Shown: positions 17,656 through 26,575, counted from the stretch's first letter. The stretch: DNA of 64,000 nucleotides from JAVBQJ01 sp031549115 (GCA_031549115.1 JAVBQJ010000056.1:1-64000), one strand, 5' to 3'. The notes: generated by a model from the letters alone, not told the origin. A program made the numbers and translations.

Positions 17656-19419
17656 CTATGGCAATTGCGGCAAAGCCGTCAACTGCCTGGCCAATTCAGC
17701 TGCCGATTCGTCCGCTGTCACCAGATTTTCCGCCGCGACTCCATCAAGCAGTTGCAGCGATAACTGTTGGGTAATTTCAGTCATGGTCTGCAAGGCGGGC
17801 AAGACTTCTCTAACCTGCCCCGCCCAATAATGATCCAGCAACCGGCAATACGGCGTATTTAACTGCGCGGACAACGCTGGATTTTTCGCCAACGCGAACC
17901 GCAAATTCTCTAAAAGCCGGCCGGACAACTGGAATTCCGGGTCGTTGCCGATGGCGGTATTGAGTTCTACTCCAGCCCGCAATAACCGCCGCTCCGCCGC
18001 AACATAATCGCCGTCGTCGAATGCCTGGCGATATAAAGTCAAATATTTTTCGGCTCCCTCGAGTTTGACCTTTGAGCTTTTCGCCAACTGATAATCAATA
18101 TCGAAAATGCGTGCGCGGCTGCGACAGCGGTTGGAGCGGATTGTATCGGCCAAATAAGAATAGTCTTCCGGCGCGGCCACCGCGATGATCTTGCCTCCTC
18201 CCGGTTCCAGCCATTCTTCCTTGAATAATTTTCCCTGGGGCAACTGCTCGGTTGCGACTTCACACAGCTCATTCAAATCATAAATTTTCCGTTCCCCCAG
18301 GAAATCGTCACGCAACACAATGTCGGCGGATCCGCGATATTGAACATCATTGTTGAACACCACGAAATAATCGATATTCCGGCTTTTGGAGCGCAATCGA
18401 CGGTATTCAACCCGCGCTCCCGGCTCGGGGCTTGGCCGCCAAGCCGGTATCACCGCACCGACTTCGGCGGATTCCGCATCGATAAACAATGGTCCCATTG
18501 GAACCAAAGTATCTCCCAAACGAACGATTTCCTCGTAAAGCTTTCCGTATTCCGCATGATTCCCGTCCAACGGCAGACCGTAGTCATCCATAAAGCAGGA
18601 ATAACGGAAATAATTGATTCCCTTGGCACCGCCCGCAATGGCGTAATATGCCATCAACCGCAGCTCACTTTGCGACGGCATGATCCACCGAACCCACTTG
18701 CCGTTGCCGGACTCAAATGTCTGCAGGGTGACCCAATGCGGTTTGTTTGCTCCGGCATACGCGTTCATCATATTCATCCAATCCATCACCCCGTATACCC
18801 CGTAAGGAGCATAACGTCCCATGCCCTTTTTCAGCGTTAACGGGTCGTCCGGACGGTGATGGGCGAAGTGCGGACCTAAGGAAGTCCCATCATGCTGATA
18901 GCACAGCGGGTAAGAGTCCGTAAGCAAAACCGGTTGATGCGGGGCAAACTCCGAAGCGGCGTCCGGCATATAGAAAAGACACAATGCCGGTTTGTCGGGC
19001 GTAAGCTTTTTTATGACCTCACATCGTTCCAGAAATTCCGGGAGAAAATCGGTCGGAGGCTCGTCACGAACATACCACCCGAGAATTGACGGATGATCTT
19101 TCACTTCCGGGCGAATGGTTTTTTCCATCTCTTCCCACCCGCAATACGGGATCACCTGGATTCCATTTCCCGCCATTTTGTCCAGATATTCCGGGGTCAA
19201 CGCGGCACCTCCGGGAGAAGCGATCAATACATTCATATTCATACGGCGCATTGCCCGTTGTAAGCCGGCAGTCCCCTGGTCATTGACCGGGATATCCGAC
19301 CCCCATAAACCATACGTAAAAATTTGTTCACACATATATTGCGGTTCCACCTTGTCTGCGGCAAATACCATCGAAGAGGTAATGAGAAATAAAAAGTGAA
19401 GTTTTCGTTTTAATTGCAT
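17656..19419 (-). CDS. secreted glycoside-hydrolase-like (TIM-barrel type) protein
   Basis: A 587-residue exported protein. The start is placed at 19419 because MQLKRKLHFLFLITSSMVFA is a good signal peptide; upstream codons in this frame lie in the neighbouring gene. Repeated beta-strand/helix units and the segment I-L-G-W-Y-V-R-D-E-P-P, with an acidic D-E pair after a W-Y strand, recall the acid/base region of barrel hydrolases related to GH42/GH5. A strand A-G-G-A-K-G-I-N-Y-F-R-Y follows later. The last ~150 residues are helical. Codons here are more A/T-rich than in the rest of the cluster, hinting at separate origin. It is not recognised as a named family. Confidence 0.6.
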   Translation of the reverse strand: MQLKRKLHFLFLITSSMVFAADKVEPQYMCEQIFTYGLWGSDIPVNDQGTAGLQRAMRRMNMNVLIASPGGAALTPEYLDKMAGNGIQVIPYCGWEEMEKTIRPEVKDHPSILGWYVRDEPPTDFLPEFLERCEVIKKLTPDKPALCLFYMPDAASEFAPHQPVLLTDSYPLCYQHDGTSLGPHFAHHRPDDPLTLKKGMGRYAPYGVYGVMDWMNMMNAYAGANKPHWVTLQTFESGNGKWVRWIMPSQSELRLMAYYAIAGGAKGINYFRYSCFMDDYGLPLDGNHAEYGKLYEEIVRLGDTLVPMGPLFIDAESAEVGAVIPAWRPSPEPGARVEYRRLRSKSRNIDYFVVFNNDVQYRGSADIVLRDDFLGERKIYDLNELCEVATEQLPQGKLFKEEWLEPGGGKIIAVAAPEDYSYLADTIRSNRCRSRARIFDIDYQLAKSSKVKLEGAEKYLTLYRQAFDDGDYVAAERRLLRAGVELNTAIGNDPEFQLSGRLLENLRFALAKNPALSAQLNTPYCRLLDHYWAGQVREVLPALQTMTEITQQLSLQLLDGVAAENLVTADESAAELARQLTALPQLP

Positions 19420-19451
19420 GCTGTTTTTCTTTTGCGTATTCGAAGTGGATA

Positions 19452-20159
19452 TTATTGCTGAAGAATGAAAAAGTGATGGAATGCCGCCTGGATTTCGGCC
19501 GGATATTCCGGCGAGACGGCCCGCGCCAGCTCCGGATTGGCGAATACTGCCGCCGTCACCCGGCCGCTCTGGAGTTCCATGGTCAACCGCTCCTGCGAGC
19601 TGCCGGTCTGCGCGACCAGGAACGGCTTTTTGCGCGCCGCCGCTTTCCAGGCGCCGTCCGGAATTCCGACCAGCGACACGATGACGTCGGCATCGGGGAC
19701 CGTGTCGACGGCGCGGTTGAAATCGCGTCCGGTCATGGTCATGAATTTCGGCCGCCCCGCTCCGGAATCGGCGACGATGAGGTTGACGACCATGCAATCG
19801 GTCACTCCGGCCGCCCGCAGCCCGGCTTCGAAATCGGCGGCGAATCCCCGATTGCCGTCAAGATCGGCCACCACCACCGTTTTGGCGCCGGGACTGGAGA
19901 CGGCGATATGGTTGCCGATGCCCCAGCCCTGCGCCCTGGCCATATCGCGGGCTTTATTCCGGGCAAACCCCTCGCCGCCGGCCAAGCCGATGGAGAAGCG
20001 CATCTGCCAGAGCGCCAGCGCACCCAACGCCAGTATGGCAGCGAACAATCCCAGCGCGGCAAATTTTTTCCGTCGACTGTTGCCGGGGCGCCCGGAGAGC
20101 TTCCGGAGCGCGAGGACTCCGGCGATCATGCCGGCGAAAGTGAAGCAAAGTGCGATCAT
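19452..20159 (-). CDS. unknown two-helix membrane-anchored protein
   Basis: A 235-residue protein with two hydrophobic segments at the N-terminus (I-A-L-C-F-T-F-A-G-M-I-A-G-V and F-A-A-L-G-L-F-A-A-I-L-A-L-G), then a soluble domain of Rossmann-like alternation (T-V-V-V-A-D-L-D-G, C-M-V-V-N-L-I-V, A-D-V-I-V-S-L-V-G-I-P). It is translated from ATG 20159, 12 bp after the pseudopilin stop and behind GAGG, so it is probably made together with the pseudopilin. I do not recognise the family. The position suggests an accessory protein of the pseudopilin or of the secreted enzymes. Confidence 0.7.
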   Translation of the reverse strand: MIALCFTFAGMIAGVLALRKLSGRPGNSRRKKFAALGLFAAILALGALALWQMRFSIGLAGGEGFARNKARDMARAQGWGIGNHIAVSSPGAKTVVVADLDGNRGFAADFEAGLRAAGVTDCMVVNLIVADSGAGRPKFMTMTGRDFNRAVDTVPDADVIVSLVGIPDGAWKAAARKKPFLVAQTGSSQERLTMELQSGRVTAAVFANPELARAVSPEYPAEIQAAFHHFFILQQ

Positions 20160-20171
20160 GACCGGAATTCC

Positions 20172-21017
20172 TCAATTCTGCGCCAACGTGAGGAAATCCA
20201 TATTTTCGCTGAAATATCCGCATATGACATAGAGCTGTCCGGCGACTCCGGCGCCGGAGTCGTACATCACTGGCCGGCTGCCCCAGGAGCCGCCGCCTTT
20301 GAGCTCGTCGCCGCGGAAACTCTGGGCATGGCCGTCGGCCATCACGAGGTTGCACTTGCCCTGATGGCGGGCGAACAGGACGCCGTAGTAGCCGCCGGAG
20401 GTGCCTTCGCGACCGGTGCGCATCAGCATTTTTTGAAAACCGAGGCCGGGGTTGTAATTTTCGAGTTCGCCGCCGTCGGCGCCGCAGTCGCCGGCAATCA
20501 CAATATTGCTGGCGGAGGCGACGAAAGGACTGCCGTACGCGGGCTGAAACGACGATTCGAAGTTAGTCAAACTGTATCCTTTGCCCTGGGTGGCCACGTT
20601 GCCGATCATGGCGGTGCCGTAGGCCGGATTGAGGAACGAATTGGTACTGCCGGTGGTGTCGCTCCCCCCGTTCTTATCTTTGCCGAAGTTCAAACCGGTC
20701 GGGCAGCAGAAGCCGGCGCCGGCCGACGAATAGCCGTTGGAGACCAGTTTCATCACGTAACCGGCATCATCGCCGCCGCCCCAGGCGTTGTTATACGGCA
20801 GCATACCGTTGTGATCACCGGCGTAAAGGATGTGGAGGAGTCCGATTTGTTTGAGGTTGCTGATGCACTTGGCCGATTGCGCGGCGGCGCGGGCTTTGCT
20901 CAACGCCGGCAGAAGCATGCTGGCGAGGATCGCTATAATTGCGATAACGACCAATAATTCTATAAGTGTGAATGCGGGGTTCGAACCATGGCGGCGGCCG
21001 TCGATTGCTTTTTTCAT
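20172..21017 (-). CDS. type II secretion/type IV pilin-like pseudopilin (H-x9-DG type)
   Basis: A 281-residue pseudopilin. A short basic leader is followed by the prepilin peptidase motif and methylation site, F-T-L-I-E-L-L-V-V-I-A-I-I-A-I-L-A, with E at +5 of the mature protein. Near the C-terminus an H is followed by ...N-L-V-M-A-D-G-H-A, the H-x9-D-G signature of the large pseudopilin family of Planctomycetota and Lentisphaerota. Such proteins are often encoded beside sugar-active enzymes and are thought to be exported through a type II-like machine. AAGGAAAGGA precedes ATG 21017. The ATPases for such a machine may be the pilB/pilT homologues at 52.7-57.2 kb. Confidence 0.9.
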   Translation of the reverse strand: MKKAIDGRRHGSNPAFTLIELLVVIAIIAILASMLLPALSKARAAAQSAKCISNLKQIGLLHILYAGDHNGMLPYNNAWGGGDDAGYVMKLVSNGYSSAGAGFCCPTGLNFGKDKNGGSDTTGSTNSFLNPAYGTAMIGNVATQGKGYSLTNFESSFQPAYGSPFVASASNIVIAGDCGADGGELENYNPGLGFQKMLMRTGREGTSGGYYGVLFARHQGKCNLVMADGHAQSFRGDELKGGGSWGSRPVMYDSGAGVAGQLYVICGYFSENMDFLTLAQN

Positions 21018-21050
21018 GGGGATTCCTTTCCTTGGGATTGGTTTTTATCT

Positions 21051-22091
21051 TCAGGCGCTGCGCCTATCGACATAGAACGGCGGATAGGCTTTTTGAACCG
21101 TGGTGAGGGCGTCAATTTCCGGATTGGTGGCGTATTGCATCACATCCCGGAGAATGGCGGGATAATCGAAGTCGAGGAAGGAAACCCGGGAGTCGTGCCG
21201 CGGCGACGGCGACAGCGAGATGACGCCGCAATCCCCGGGGCAGGCGATCCCGGCCGCGGTCATGGCGTCGATCAGATTGTCGGCGAATATGGAGTTGCCG
21301 CAGACGATGCAGATGCGTTCGCCCGGCGTCTGGTGTCGGCGGAGCCAGGCGATGGCGGCTTCCGGAGTCCGAATGGCGAAATCGAGCGTGAAGTCGATCC
21401 CGAGCGGAGCGGCCATGGCGTTCAGCCCGGCCTCCCACCGGCGCAGAAACGGTGCGGAATCCTGGTCGTTGCAGGCGAGGATGCGGGTGTACTGCCGCTT
21501 CGCCGCCTGCGCGATTGCCAACTGCCCGGCGGCGAAAAAATCGGCGACGAAGCAGACGTCCGACTCCATATTGTCGCGATAGGGCGACAGATGGATGACT
21601 TTGATGCCGAGATTGCGCAGCCGCTGAAAGGTGTCGAAGTTGGTCGGTTCGATGGGCGAAGCCTCCATCACCACGGCGGCGAATTCCTGGTGGCGGACCA
21701 TGTTGAGGAAGAGCTTTTCCCGGGCCGGTGACTGTTCGTCATTGCTGGCGTTGTAGATGCTGAACGCCCAACCTTTTTCCATATACGCTTCGCGGGCTTT
21801 GTTCAATTCCACTTGTACCGTGTCATCCAGTACGATCGCGCCGATATGCGGCCGCATCACCGGAATCGGGGTGATTTCACCCTGGACCGGAAAAATGCCG
21901 ACACCGTGAACCGTGCGCAGCACGCCGGCGGCGACCAGCTTGTCGACGATGCGTTTGACCGTCGCCGGACTGGTCCGGTAGCGATCCGCCAGCATACGCA
22001 GCGGCAGGAGTTTCCCGTCCTGCGTAATCGCATTGGCAGCCAATTCTTTACGGAATGTGTCTGCCAATTCGTTCTGATGTGTGTTTCGCAT
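21051..22091 (-). CDS. GntR-type HTH / LacI-type sensor transcriptional regulator
   Basis: A 346-residue regulator. Residues ~1-75 form a winged helix of GntR type (L-P-L-R-M-L-A-D-R-Y-R-T-S-P-A-T-V-K-R-I-V, then wing residues G-V-L-R-T-V-H-G-V-G-I-F). Residues ~80-340 resemble the periplasmic-binding-protein-like effector domain of LacI/GalR regulators (H-I-G-A-I-V-L-D-D, F-A-A-V-V-M-E-A-S-P, C-P-G-D-C-G-V-I-S-L). This GntR-LacI fusion type usually senses a sugar. It is the first gene of the leftward cluster, has a near-perfect promoter and sits behind four GAAACA boxes overlapping the predicted transcript start. Autoregulation and control of the cluster are therefore likely, as inference. 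Confidence 0.88.
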   Translation of the reverse strand: MRNTHQNELADTFRKELAANAITQDGKLLPLRMLADRYRTSPATVKRIVDKLVAAGVLRTVHGVGIFPVQGEITPIPVMRPHIGAIVLDDTVQVELNKAREAYMEKGWAFSIYNASNDEQSPAREKLFLNMVRHQEFAAVVMEASPIEPTNFDTFQRLRNLGIKVIHLSPYRDNMESDVCFVADFFAAGQLAIAQAAKRQYTRILACNDQDSAPFLRRWEAGLNAMAAPLGIDFTLDFAIRTPEAAIAWLRRHQTPGERICIVCGNSIFADNLIDAMTAAGIACPGDCGVISLSPSPRHDSRVSFLDFDYPAILRDVMQYATNPEIDALTTVQKAYPPFYVDRRSA

Positions 22092-22118
22092 AGTGTTTCA
22101 CGTGTTTCTTAATGTTTC
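22082..22118 (-). promoter_or_regulatory. candidate operator: four GAAACA direct repeats
   Basis: On the minus strand GAAACA occurs four times, at 22113-22118, 22103-22108, 22094-22099 and 22082-22087, with start spacings of 10, 9 and 12 bp, roughly one helical turn. The array begins at the predicted transcription start and runs into the first codons of the regulator. Phased direct repeats at +1 fit a repressor site, probably for the regulator itself. Confidence 0.45.
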
Positions 22119-22126
22119 ATATAGCT

Positions 22127-22154
22127 ATTATAGCAAAGAAAAAGTTTTTGTCAA
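22127..22154 (-). promoter_or_regulatory. sigma70 promoter of the regulator and glycan-utilisation cluster
   Basis: On the minus strand a perfect TTGACA (22154-22149) and a perfect TATAAT (22132-22127) are spaced by 16 bp. It is the strongest promoter-like sequence in the left third of the window and could drive the whole 17-kb cluster. Confidence 0.75.
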
Positions 22155-22212
22155 GACCGAATTCCGGAAGAAGACGACTTTTCTGTAATTTTTTTGATAT
22201 TGCGACTTGTAA

Positions 22213-22541
22213 AGGCAAACGCACCAGGATTTTCATACGCCGGAAACGAAGGATTATCTCAGTGAAGCCTACAAGGATCCGAGCGATTACCGCAAATACG
22301 CCTTCGGGGAAATCACCGGCGTCTGGGTGAGAAAATAAGCCGGAGCGACCGGATTGCCGTTTGGGGTAAATTCATCTTGATGACGGAATTGGAAGCCAAC
22401 GGCATGGATTCGAACAACAAAATCGCCGTCGGTGTATTCACCCTGAAAATCAGGCACCTCGGCGGTGATCTGTATGAATTTGAAAAATTGCCGCCATTTT
22501 CCCATGATCGCCAATCGCCGATTGACAACTTCGGCACTTGA
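22213..22541 (+). other. gene-free stretch with possible coding remnants
   Basis: The ~500 bp between the regulator and the next gene hold no intact gene. Two frames look like decayed coding sequence: 22213-22338 reads ...D-F-H-T-P-E-T-K-D-Y-L-S-E-A-Y-K and ends G-V-W-V-R-K-stop; 22344-22541, in another frame, reads I-A-V-W-G-K-F-I-L-M-T-E-L-E-A-N and ends at TGA. Neither has a ribosome binding site. They could be the tail of a lost gene broken by a frameshift. I cannot assign a family, and chance open frames are not excluded. Confidence 0.25.
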
Positions 22542-22588
22542 TGGTATAGTCTTGAAAGGATTCCCAACGGAAAGGAAAACGGAGGGTC

Positions 22589-23554
22589 ATGAAAACGCTT
22601 TCGAGTATATTGGCCGGCCTGGCCGGGTTGGCGTGTTGCGCCGCCACGCCTTATATGCAGTTGCTGCCGTCAAACGATTATACCTCTCCGATGTTCGGCT
22701 GCGAAATTCCTTACCGTATCGAATATTCGCCGGATTTTCCCTTTGAGAAAGCGCGGCTCGAGGTAGCGTATTGGGATGAAATTAACGGTTACTCCTCCTC
22801 GACGGATCTGGGGCGGGATCGTTGCGACCGCTTCCGGTTCGGTGTACTTTTTCGCATGGAGGAGGGGACGAAGGTGGAAGCTCGCTTCCAAGATTCCGCC
22901 ACGGGAGAGGGGGTGGGATCCGGTGGTTATGTGCCGGCGTCCGCGAATATCCTTTTTCGCCGTTTCGGCGTTTTGATTCCCGGAAAGCCGCTGGTTTTTG
23001 CGGTGGCCGGCGACATCCCGGAACCGGAAAACGGTATTGGTGGTTATTTTGATGCGCGCGGTTGTTGGAGTATTTGCACATTGAGTGAGCAATTACCAAA
23101 AACCGCGAACCGTTTGGTTTTGACCTTGCGAATCGACGGTCTTCCGGAGGTCGACGAGGAGGCGTTTGCCGTGGAATATGCTTCGCAGCGGCTGAATGCG
23201 TTGCTGGGAGAACTCGAATGCCCGGTACTTCAGGGGCAGTTACCGGCTCCGGCGGTGCCGCTGCTGGAGGCGTATTGGCAAGCGCTGATGGGCTACGAGA
23301 GCGGTTGTTTGCCGCTGTTGGATGCACTGGTAGCGCGTGATGCGGTGTTTGCGATGCTGCTGACAGAGCCGCAAAGCGGCGAAGCGTTGTGCACTGCATT
23401 GCGGCGGGTGTTGCGGCTGGATTTTTCCCGGCGCCTGGAGATCTGGCACGTCATGTATGACGCCGGAACGATTCCATTGAGTGACGTTGAAGCTGCCGCC
23501 CGGGAGCTGGCGCTGGAAGCGCAACGGCTGCAGCTGCCGCCGGAGGCACCATGA
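22589..23554 (+). CDS. exported protein of unknown function
   Basis: A 321-residue protein with an N-terminal signal peptide (MKTLSSILAGLAGLACCAA); a cysteine at the end of the hydrophobic stretch could make it a lipoprotein, but the lipobox is imperfect. The first ~150 residues look like beta-rich domain (R-I-E-Y-S-P-D-F-P, K-A-R-L-E-V-A-Y-W, F-R-F-G-V-L-F-R-M), followed by a helical C-terminal half. GGAGGGTC stands before ATG 22589. It overlaps the methyltransferase gene by 4 bp (ATGA), so the two are co-translated even though one product is exported and the other cytoplasmic. I recognise no family. Confidence 0.75.
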   Translation: MKTLSSILAGLAGLACCAATPYMQLLPSNDYTSPMFGCEIPYRIEYSPDFPFEKARLEVAYWDEINGYSSSTDLGRDRCDRFRFGVLFRMEEGTKVEARFQDSATGEGVGSGGYVPASANILFRRFGVLIPGKPLVFAVAGDIPEPENGIGGYFDARGCWSICTLSEQLPKTANRLVLTLRIDGLPEVDEEAFAVEYASQRLNALLGELECPVLQGQLPAPAVPLLEAYWQALMGYESGCLPLLDALVARDAVFAMLLTEPQSGEALCTALRRVLRLDFSRRLEIWHVMYDAGTIPLSDVEAAARELALEAQRLQLPPEAP

Positions 23555-24405
23555 AAACCGATTGCGTTTACCGGGCGCTCCGGCAGGCGGCGGAGCGGCC
23601 GGTGCCGTTTTGCCGGTATACCGCGGAGACACTTTGGACCGAAGCGCATGTTTCCGAACAAATGCTGCGCTGCCATCTCGATGAAAACTTCGGCCAGGCG
23701 TCGCGCCGCCGGGACTTCATCGATGTTTCGGCGGCATGGATCGCCGACCGTTTCGGGTTGACGGCGGATTCGCGGGTCGCCGATTTCGGCTGCGGCCCCG
23801 GATTGTATACGACCCGCTTTGCCCGCGCCGGAGCGCGGGTGACCGGAATCGACTTTTCGCGCCGTTCCATCGCCTATGCCCGAAAGACGGCGGACGAAGA
23901 GGGGCTTGCGATCGAATATTGTTATGCCGATTACCTGAAATTCGACACCGGGCGCCGCTTCGATCTGATCACCTTGATTTATTATGACTTCTGCCCGTTG
24001 AGCCCGGAACAGCGCCGGATTTTGCTCGGGACATTTCGCCGGCTGCTGCGCGACGGCGGTCAGATTTTGCTCGATGTCGCGGCATTGCCGATGCTGGGCA
24101 ATAAACAGGAATCCCTCGAATTCGACCACCGGCCCGGCGGCGGCTTCTGGGCGGCCGGCGACTACTTCGAAATGAAACGGGTTTTCAAGTATGATGCCGA
24201 ACGGGTTTCGCTGGACAAATACACCATTTGGGAGCCGGAGCGCAGTTGGGAAGTTTACAACTGGCTCCAATACTTCGACCGCGACGCGCTGGCCGCCGAG
24301 TTTGCCGCCGCCGGTTTGAAGATCACCGCGTATTACGGCGATGTCGCCGGCTGTGACTTCGACCCCGACGGGGAGGGGTTCGCCATCGTCGCCGCGAAAG
24401 TGTGA
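23551..24405 (+). CDS. class I SAM-dependent methyltransferase
   Basis: A 284-residue cytoplasmic methyltransferase with a Rossmann-like SAM domain: motif I V-A-D-F-G-C-G-P-G-L-Y near residues 75-85, the acidic strand-2 end T-G-I-D-F-S-R-R-S, and motif post-II F-D-L-I-T-L-I-Y-Y-D-F. The C-terminal third has a W-E-V-Y-N-W-L-Q-Y-F segment. The substrate is unknown; small-molecule methylases of this type are common. The start codon overlaps the stop of the preceding exported-protein gene. Its last 73 bp overlap the 3' end of the histidine kinase gene on the other strand. Confidence 0.85.
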   Translation: MKTDCVYRALRQAAERPVPFCRYTAETLWTEAHVSEQMLRCHLDENFGQASRRRDFIDVSAAWIADRFGLTADSRVADFGCGPGLYTTRFARAGARVTGIDFSRRSIAYARKTADEEGLAIEYCYADYLKFDTGRRFDLITLIYYDFCPLSPEQRRILLGTFRRLLRDGGQILLDVAALPMLGNKQESLEFDHRPGGGFWAAGDYFEMKRVFKYDAERVSLDKYTIWEPERSWEVYNWLQYFDRDALAAEFAAAGLKITAYYGDVAGCDFDPDGEGFAIVAAKV

Positions 24406-26444
24406 GCGGCGGGCGGCGCGAGAAATTCGAACGCCTGCTCCAGGGACTTCAGCGTAATCGGTTTGTGGATGATGTAGGTGAAGCTTTTTTTGACTTCCGG
24501 ATCGATCTGGGTATCGGCGGTGACGGCCAGAATCGGAATGTCGGTGATCCCCAATTCGGTGCGAATGGTTTCCGCCAGTTTGCCGCCGCCGATTCCGGGC
24601 ATCCACATATCGGTCAGAATCATGTCGTATGCCCGGTCTTCTTTCAGGTGACGCAGCGCGCTTTCGGCGGATTCCGCCAGGGTGCACTTCACCTGCAGGC
24701 GTTCCAGCATCGCCGCCAGGACTTTCAGATTGATCGGCACGTCATCGACAAGAAGCATCCGGAGGGGCTTGCCCGGGGATGCCGCCACGGGCGTTATCGC
24801 CGCCGTATCCGCTTTCCCGGATGCCGCTGCGACCGGTTCGTATTTGACTTTGAGCTCGATGGTGAAGGTACTGCCCCGGCCCGGGGTGCTGTCCAGGTGG
24901 ATGCCGCCTCCCATTGTCTCCAGCAGCTTCCGGGAAATCGTCAAGCCGAGCCCGGAGCCTTCGTACATTCTGGTCCCCCGAATCAGGGAGTCATGGACGA
25001 AAGGTTCGAAGATATCCTTTTGATTTTCCGGGGCGATACCGATTCCGGTATCGGAAACCTGAAGGGTCAGCAACCCTTGCTCCTCCGTTTCCGGGACGAA
25101 ACCGCCATGGAGGGAAACGCCTCCGGAAGTGGTGAATTTGATCGCGTTGCCGAGCAGATTTACCAGAATTTGCCGCATCCGCTGACTGTCGACGTAAAGC
25201 GGGTGCCGGATGGCATCGGCGTGGACTGCCAGTTCGATATTTTTCTGCTGCGCGCTCAATTTGAACACGGCCGCAACCTGCGTCAACAGAGCGGCGACAT
25301 CGGTTTTCTCCGGCGCAATGAGAGTCCGGTTCGCTTCCAGGTTGGATAGATCCAGTACATCGTTGATCAGATTGAGCAGGGAATTCCCGGCGAAATTGAT
25401 GGAGTGCAAGTATTCCTGCCGGGTTTTTTCGTCGACTTCGCCGTTTTGCAGCAGTTCACTGAAGCCGATCACGGCATTCAACGGGGTGCGCAATTCGTGG
25501 CTGACGGTAGCCAGAAAGTAACTTTTGGCATGGTTGGCCGCCTGCGCCTGCTCCATCGCGTATTTCAACTCCTCCTTCTGGCGGGTCAATTCCGTGATAT
25601 CGACATCGACGCTCAGGATACTCTGCATCTCGCCGTTGCGGTCGAAAATCGGTTGGGCGGTGGAAATCAACCGCTTATCCATGAAAGAGAATTCGCTGCG
25701 GCTGGGTTGTCTGGTCTGCATGGTTTTGGCGACGGCGCAGAATTCCGGCGGGGAGCCGAACTTGCAGACCGTGTCATAACAATGGGTACCGAGAAGTTGC
25801 TGCAGCGGCATATCGACGGCGACTTTTTTGTGTGGATTGGCGGCCAGGACTCGATAATCGCAATCGACGAGCAGGATCGGAATGGAAATATTATCCATGA
25901 TCTGGCGTTGCTGCGATATGCACTCCAACAGTTTCTCCTGCTGCTCCTCCCGTTGAAGGAGCAGCTGAAACAGATTGACGATGTGAGCCATCGCTTCGAC
26001 AGCCTCGCGTTCGGATACCGCCGGTGTGCCCTGGATCCAGTCCAGACCAATGATTCCGGACAGGGTGCCGGCAGCGCGGATGCTGCCGAGCAGCCGCATC
26101 GGTGTTGCCGGTGCGGAAATGAAAAATGCCGAGGCATGGAGCAATTGCTCACCGCAGGCGTCGAAGCTTTCCAATCCGGCCGGCTCCGGTTGTTCGATAT
26201 CCGGATTGGTCCAATCGAATAATTTTTCGGCGTCGGGAGTGCCACCGTCAGTATACTTGAATACGCAGGCGCGGTCGGCGCCGAAGCATTCGCCGACGAG
26301 CTGCAGCATTTGCCGGCCCGTGACATGGAAATCGCCTTCGGCGGACAACAATTCCAGAAGCCGATAAATCAATTGCTCGGCTGAAAGGCGGTTGTTGCGC
26401 TCGCTGCCGGAAGAGTGTTGTTGCTTCTGCGTGAACTGCGCCAT
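24333..26444 (-). CDS. hybrid sensor histidine kinase (GAF-PAS-HisKA-HATPase-REC)
   Basis: A 703-residue soluble hybrid kinase without membrane helices, so it probably senses an intracellular signal. Residues ~20-170 look like a GAF domain and ~180-290 a PAS domain. HisKA has H316 in V-S-H-E-L-R-T-P-L-N. The HATPase has N in L-L-G-N-A-I-K-F and D-T-G-I-G-I and G-S-G-L-G-L boxes. The receiver domain has acidic pair D567-D568, phosphoacceptor D612 in L-T-D-M-W-M-P-G and K661. No separate response regulator lies beside it. ATG 26444 is chosen because earlier in-frame codons lack domain support and overlap the divergent promoter. The extra ~25 residues at the C-terminus lie in the overlap with the methyltransferase gene. 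Confidence 0.9.
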   Translation of the reverse strand: MAQFTQKQQHSSGSERNNRLSAEQLIYRLLELLSAEGDFHVTGRQMLQLVGECFGADRACVFKYTDGGTPDAEKLFDWTNPDIEQPEPAGLESFDACGEQLLHASAFFISAPATPMRLLGSIRAAGTLSGIIGLDWIQGTPAVSEREAVEAMAHIVNLFQLLLQREEQQEKLLECISQQRQIMDNISIPILLVDCDYRVLAANPHKKVAVDMPLQQLLGTHCYDTVCKFGSPPEFCAVAKTMQTRQPSRSEFSFMDKRLISTAQPIFDRNGEMQSILSVDVDITELTRQKEELKYAMEQAQAANHAKSYFLATVSHELRTPLNAVIGFSELLQNGEVDEKTRQEYLHSINFAGNSLLNLINDVLDLSNLEANRTLIAPEKTDVAALLTQVAAVFKLSAQQKNIELAVHADAIRHPLYVDSQRMRQILVNLLGNAIKFTTSGGVSLHGGFVPETEEQGLLTLQVSDTGIGIAPENQKDIFEPFVHDSLIRGTRMYEGSGLGLTISRKLLETMGGGIHLDSTPGRGSTFTIELKVKYEPVAAASGKADTAAITPVAASPGKPLRMLLVDDVPINLKVLAAMLERLQVKCTLAESAESALRHLKEDRAYDMILTDMWMPGIGGGKLAETIRTELGITDIPILAVTADTQIDPEVKKSFTYIIHKPITLKSLEQAFEFLAPPAAHTFAATMANPSPSGSKSQPATSP

Positions 26445-26495
26445 ATTACCATGATTTCCATTATTAAAGGCGTCCCGGACTATCGACTCTGTTTG

Positions 26496-26524
26496 AATAT
26501 AGTATGCGTTTGCATCGTTGGCAA
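26496..26524 (-). promoter_or_regulatory. promoter of the hybrid kinase
   Basis: On the minus strand TTGCCA (26524-26519) and TATATT (26501-26496) are 17 bp apart, ~52 bp before ATG 26444. Confidence 0.55.
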
Positions 26525-26575
26525 GTAAAATTTTGACGAATTTTGCGATCTTTTCCGAAAATCGGCCTGCGGAAG

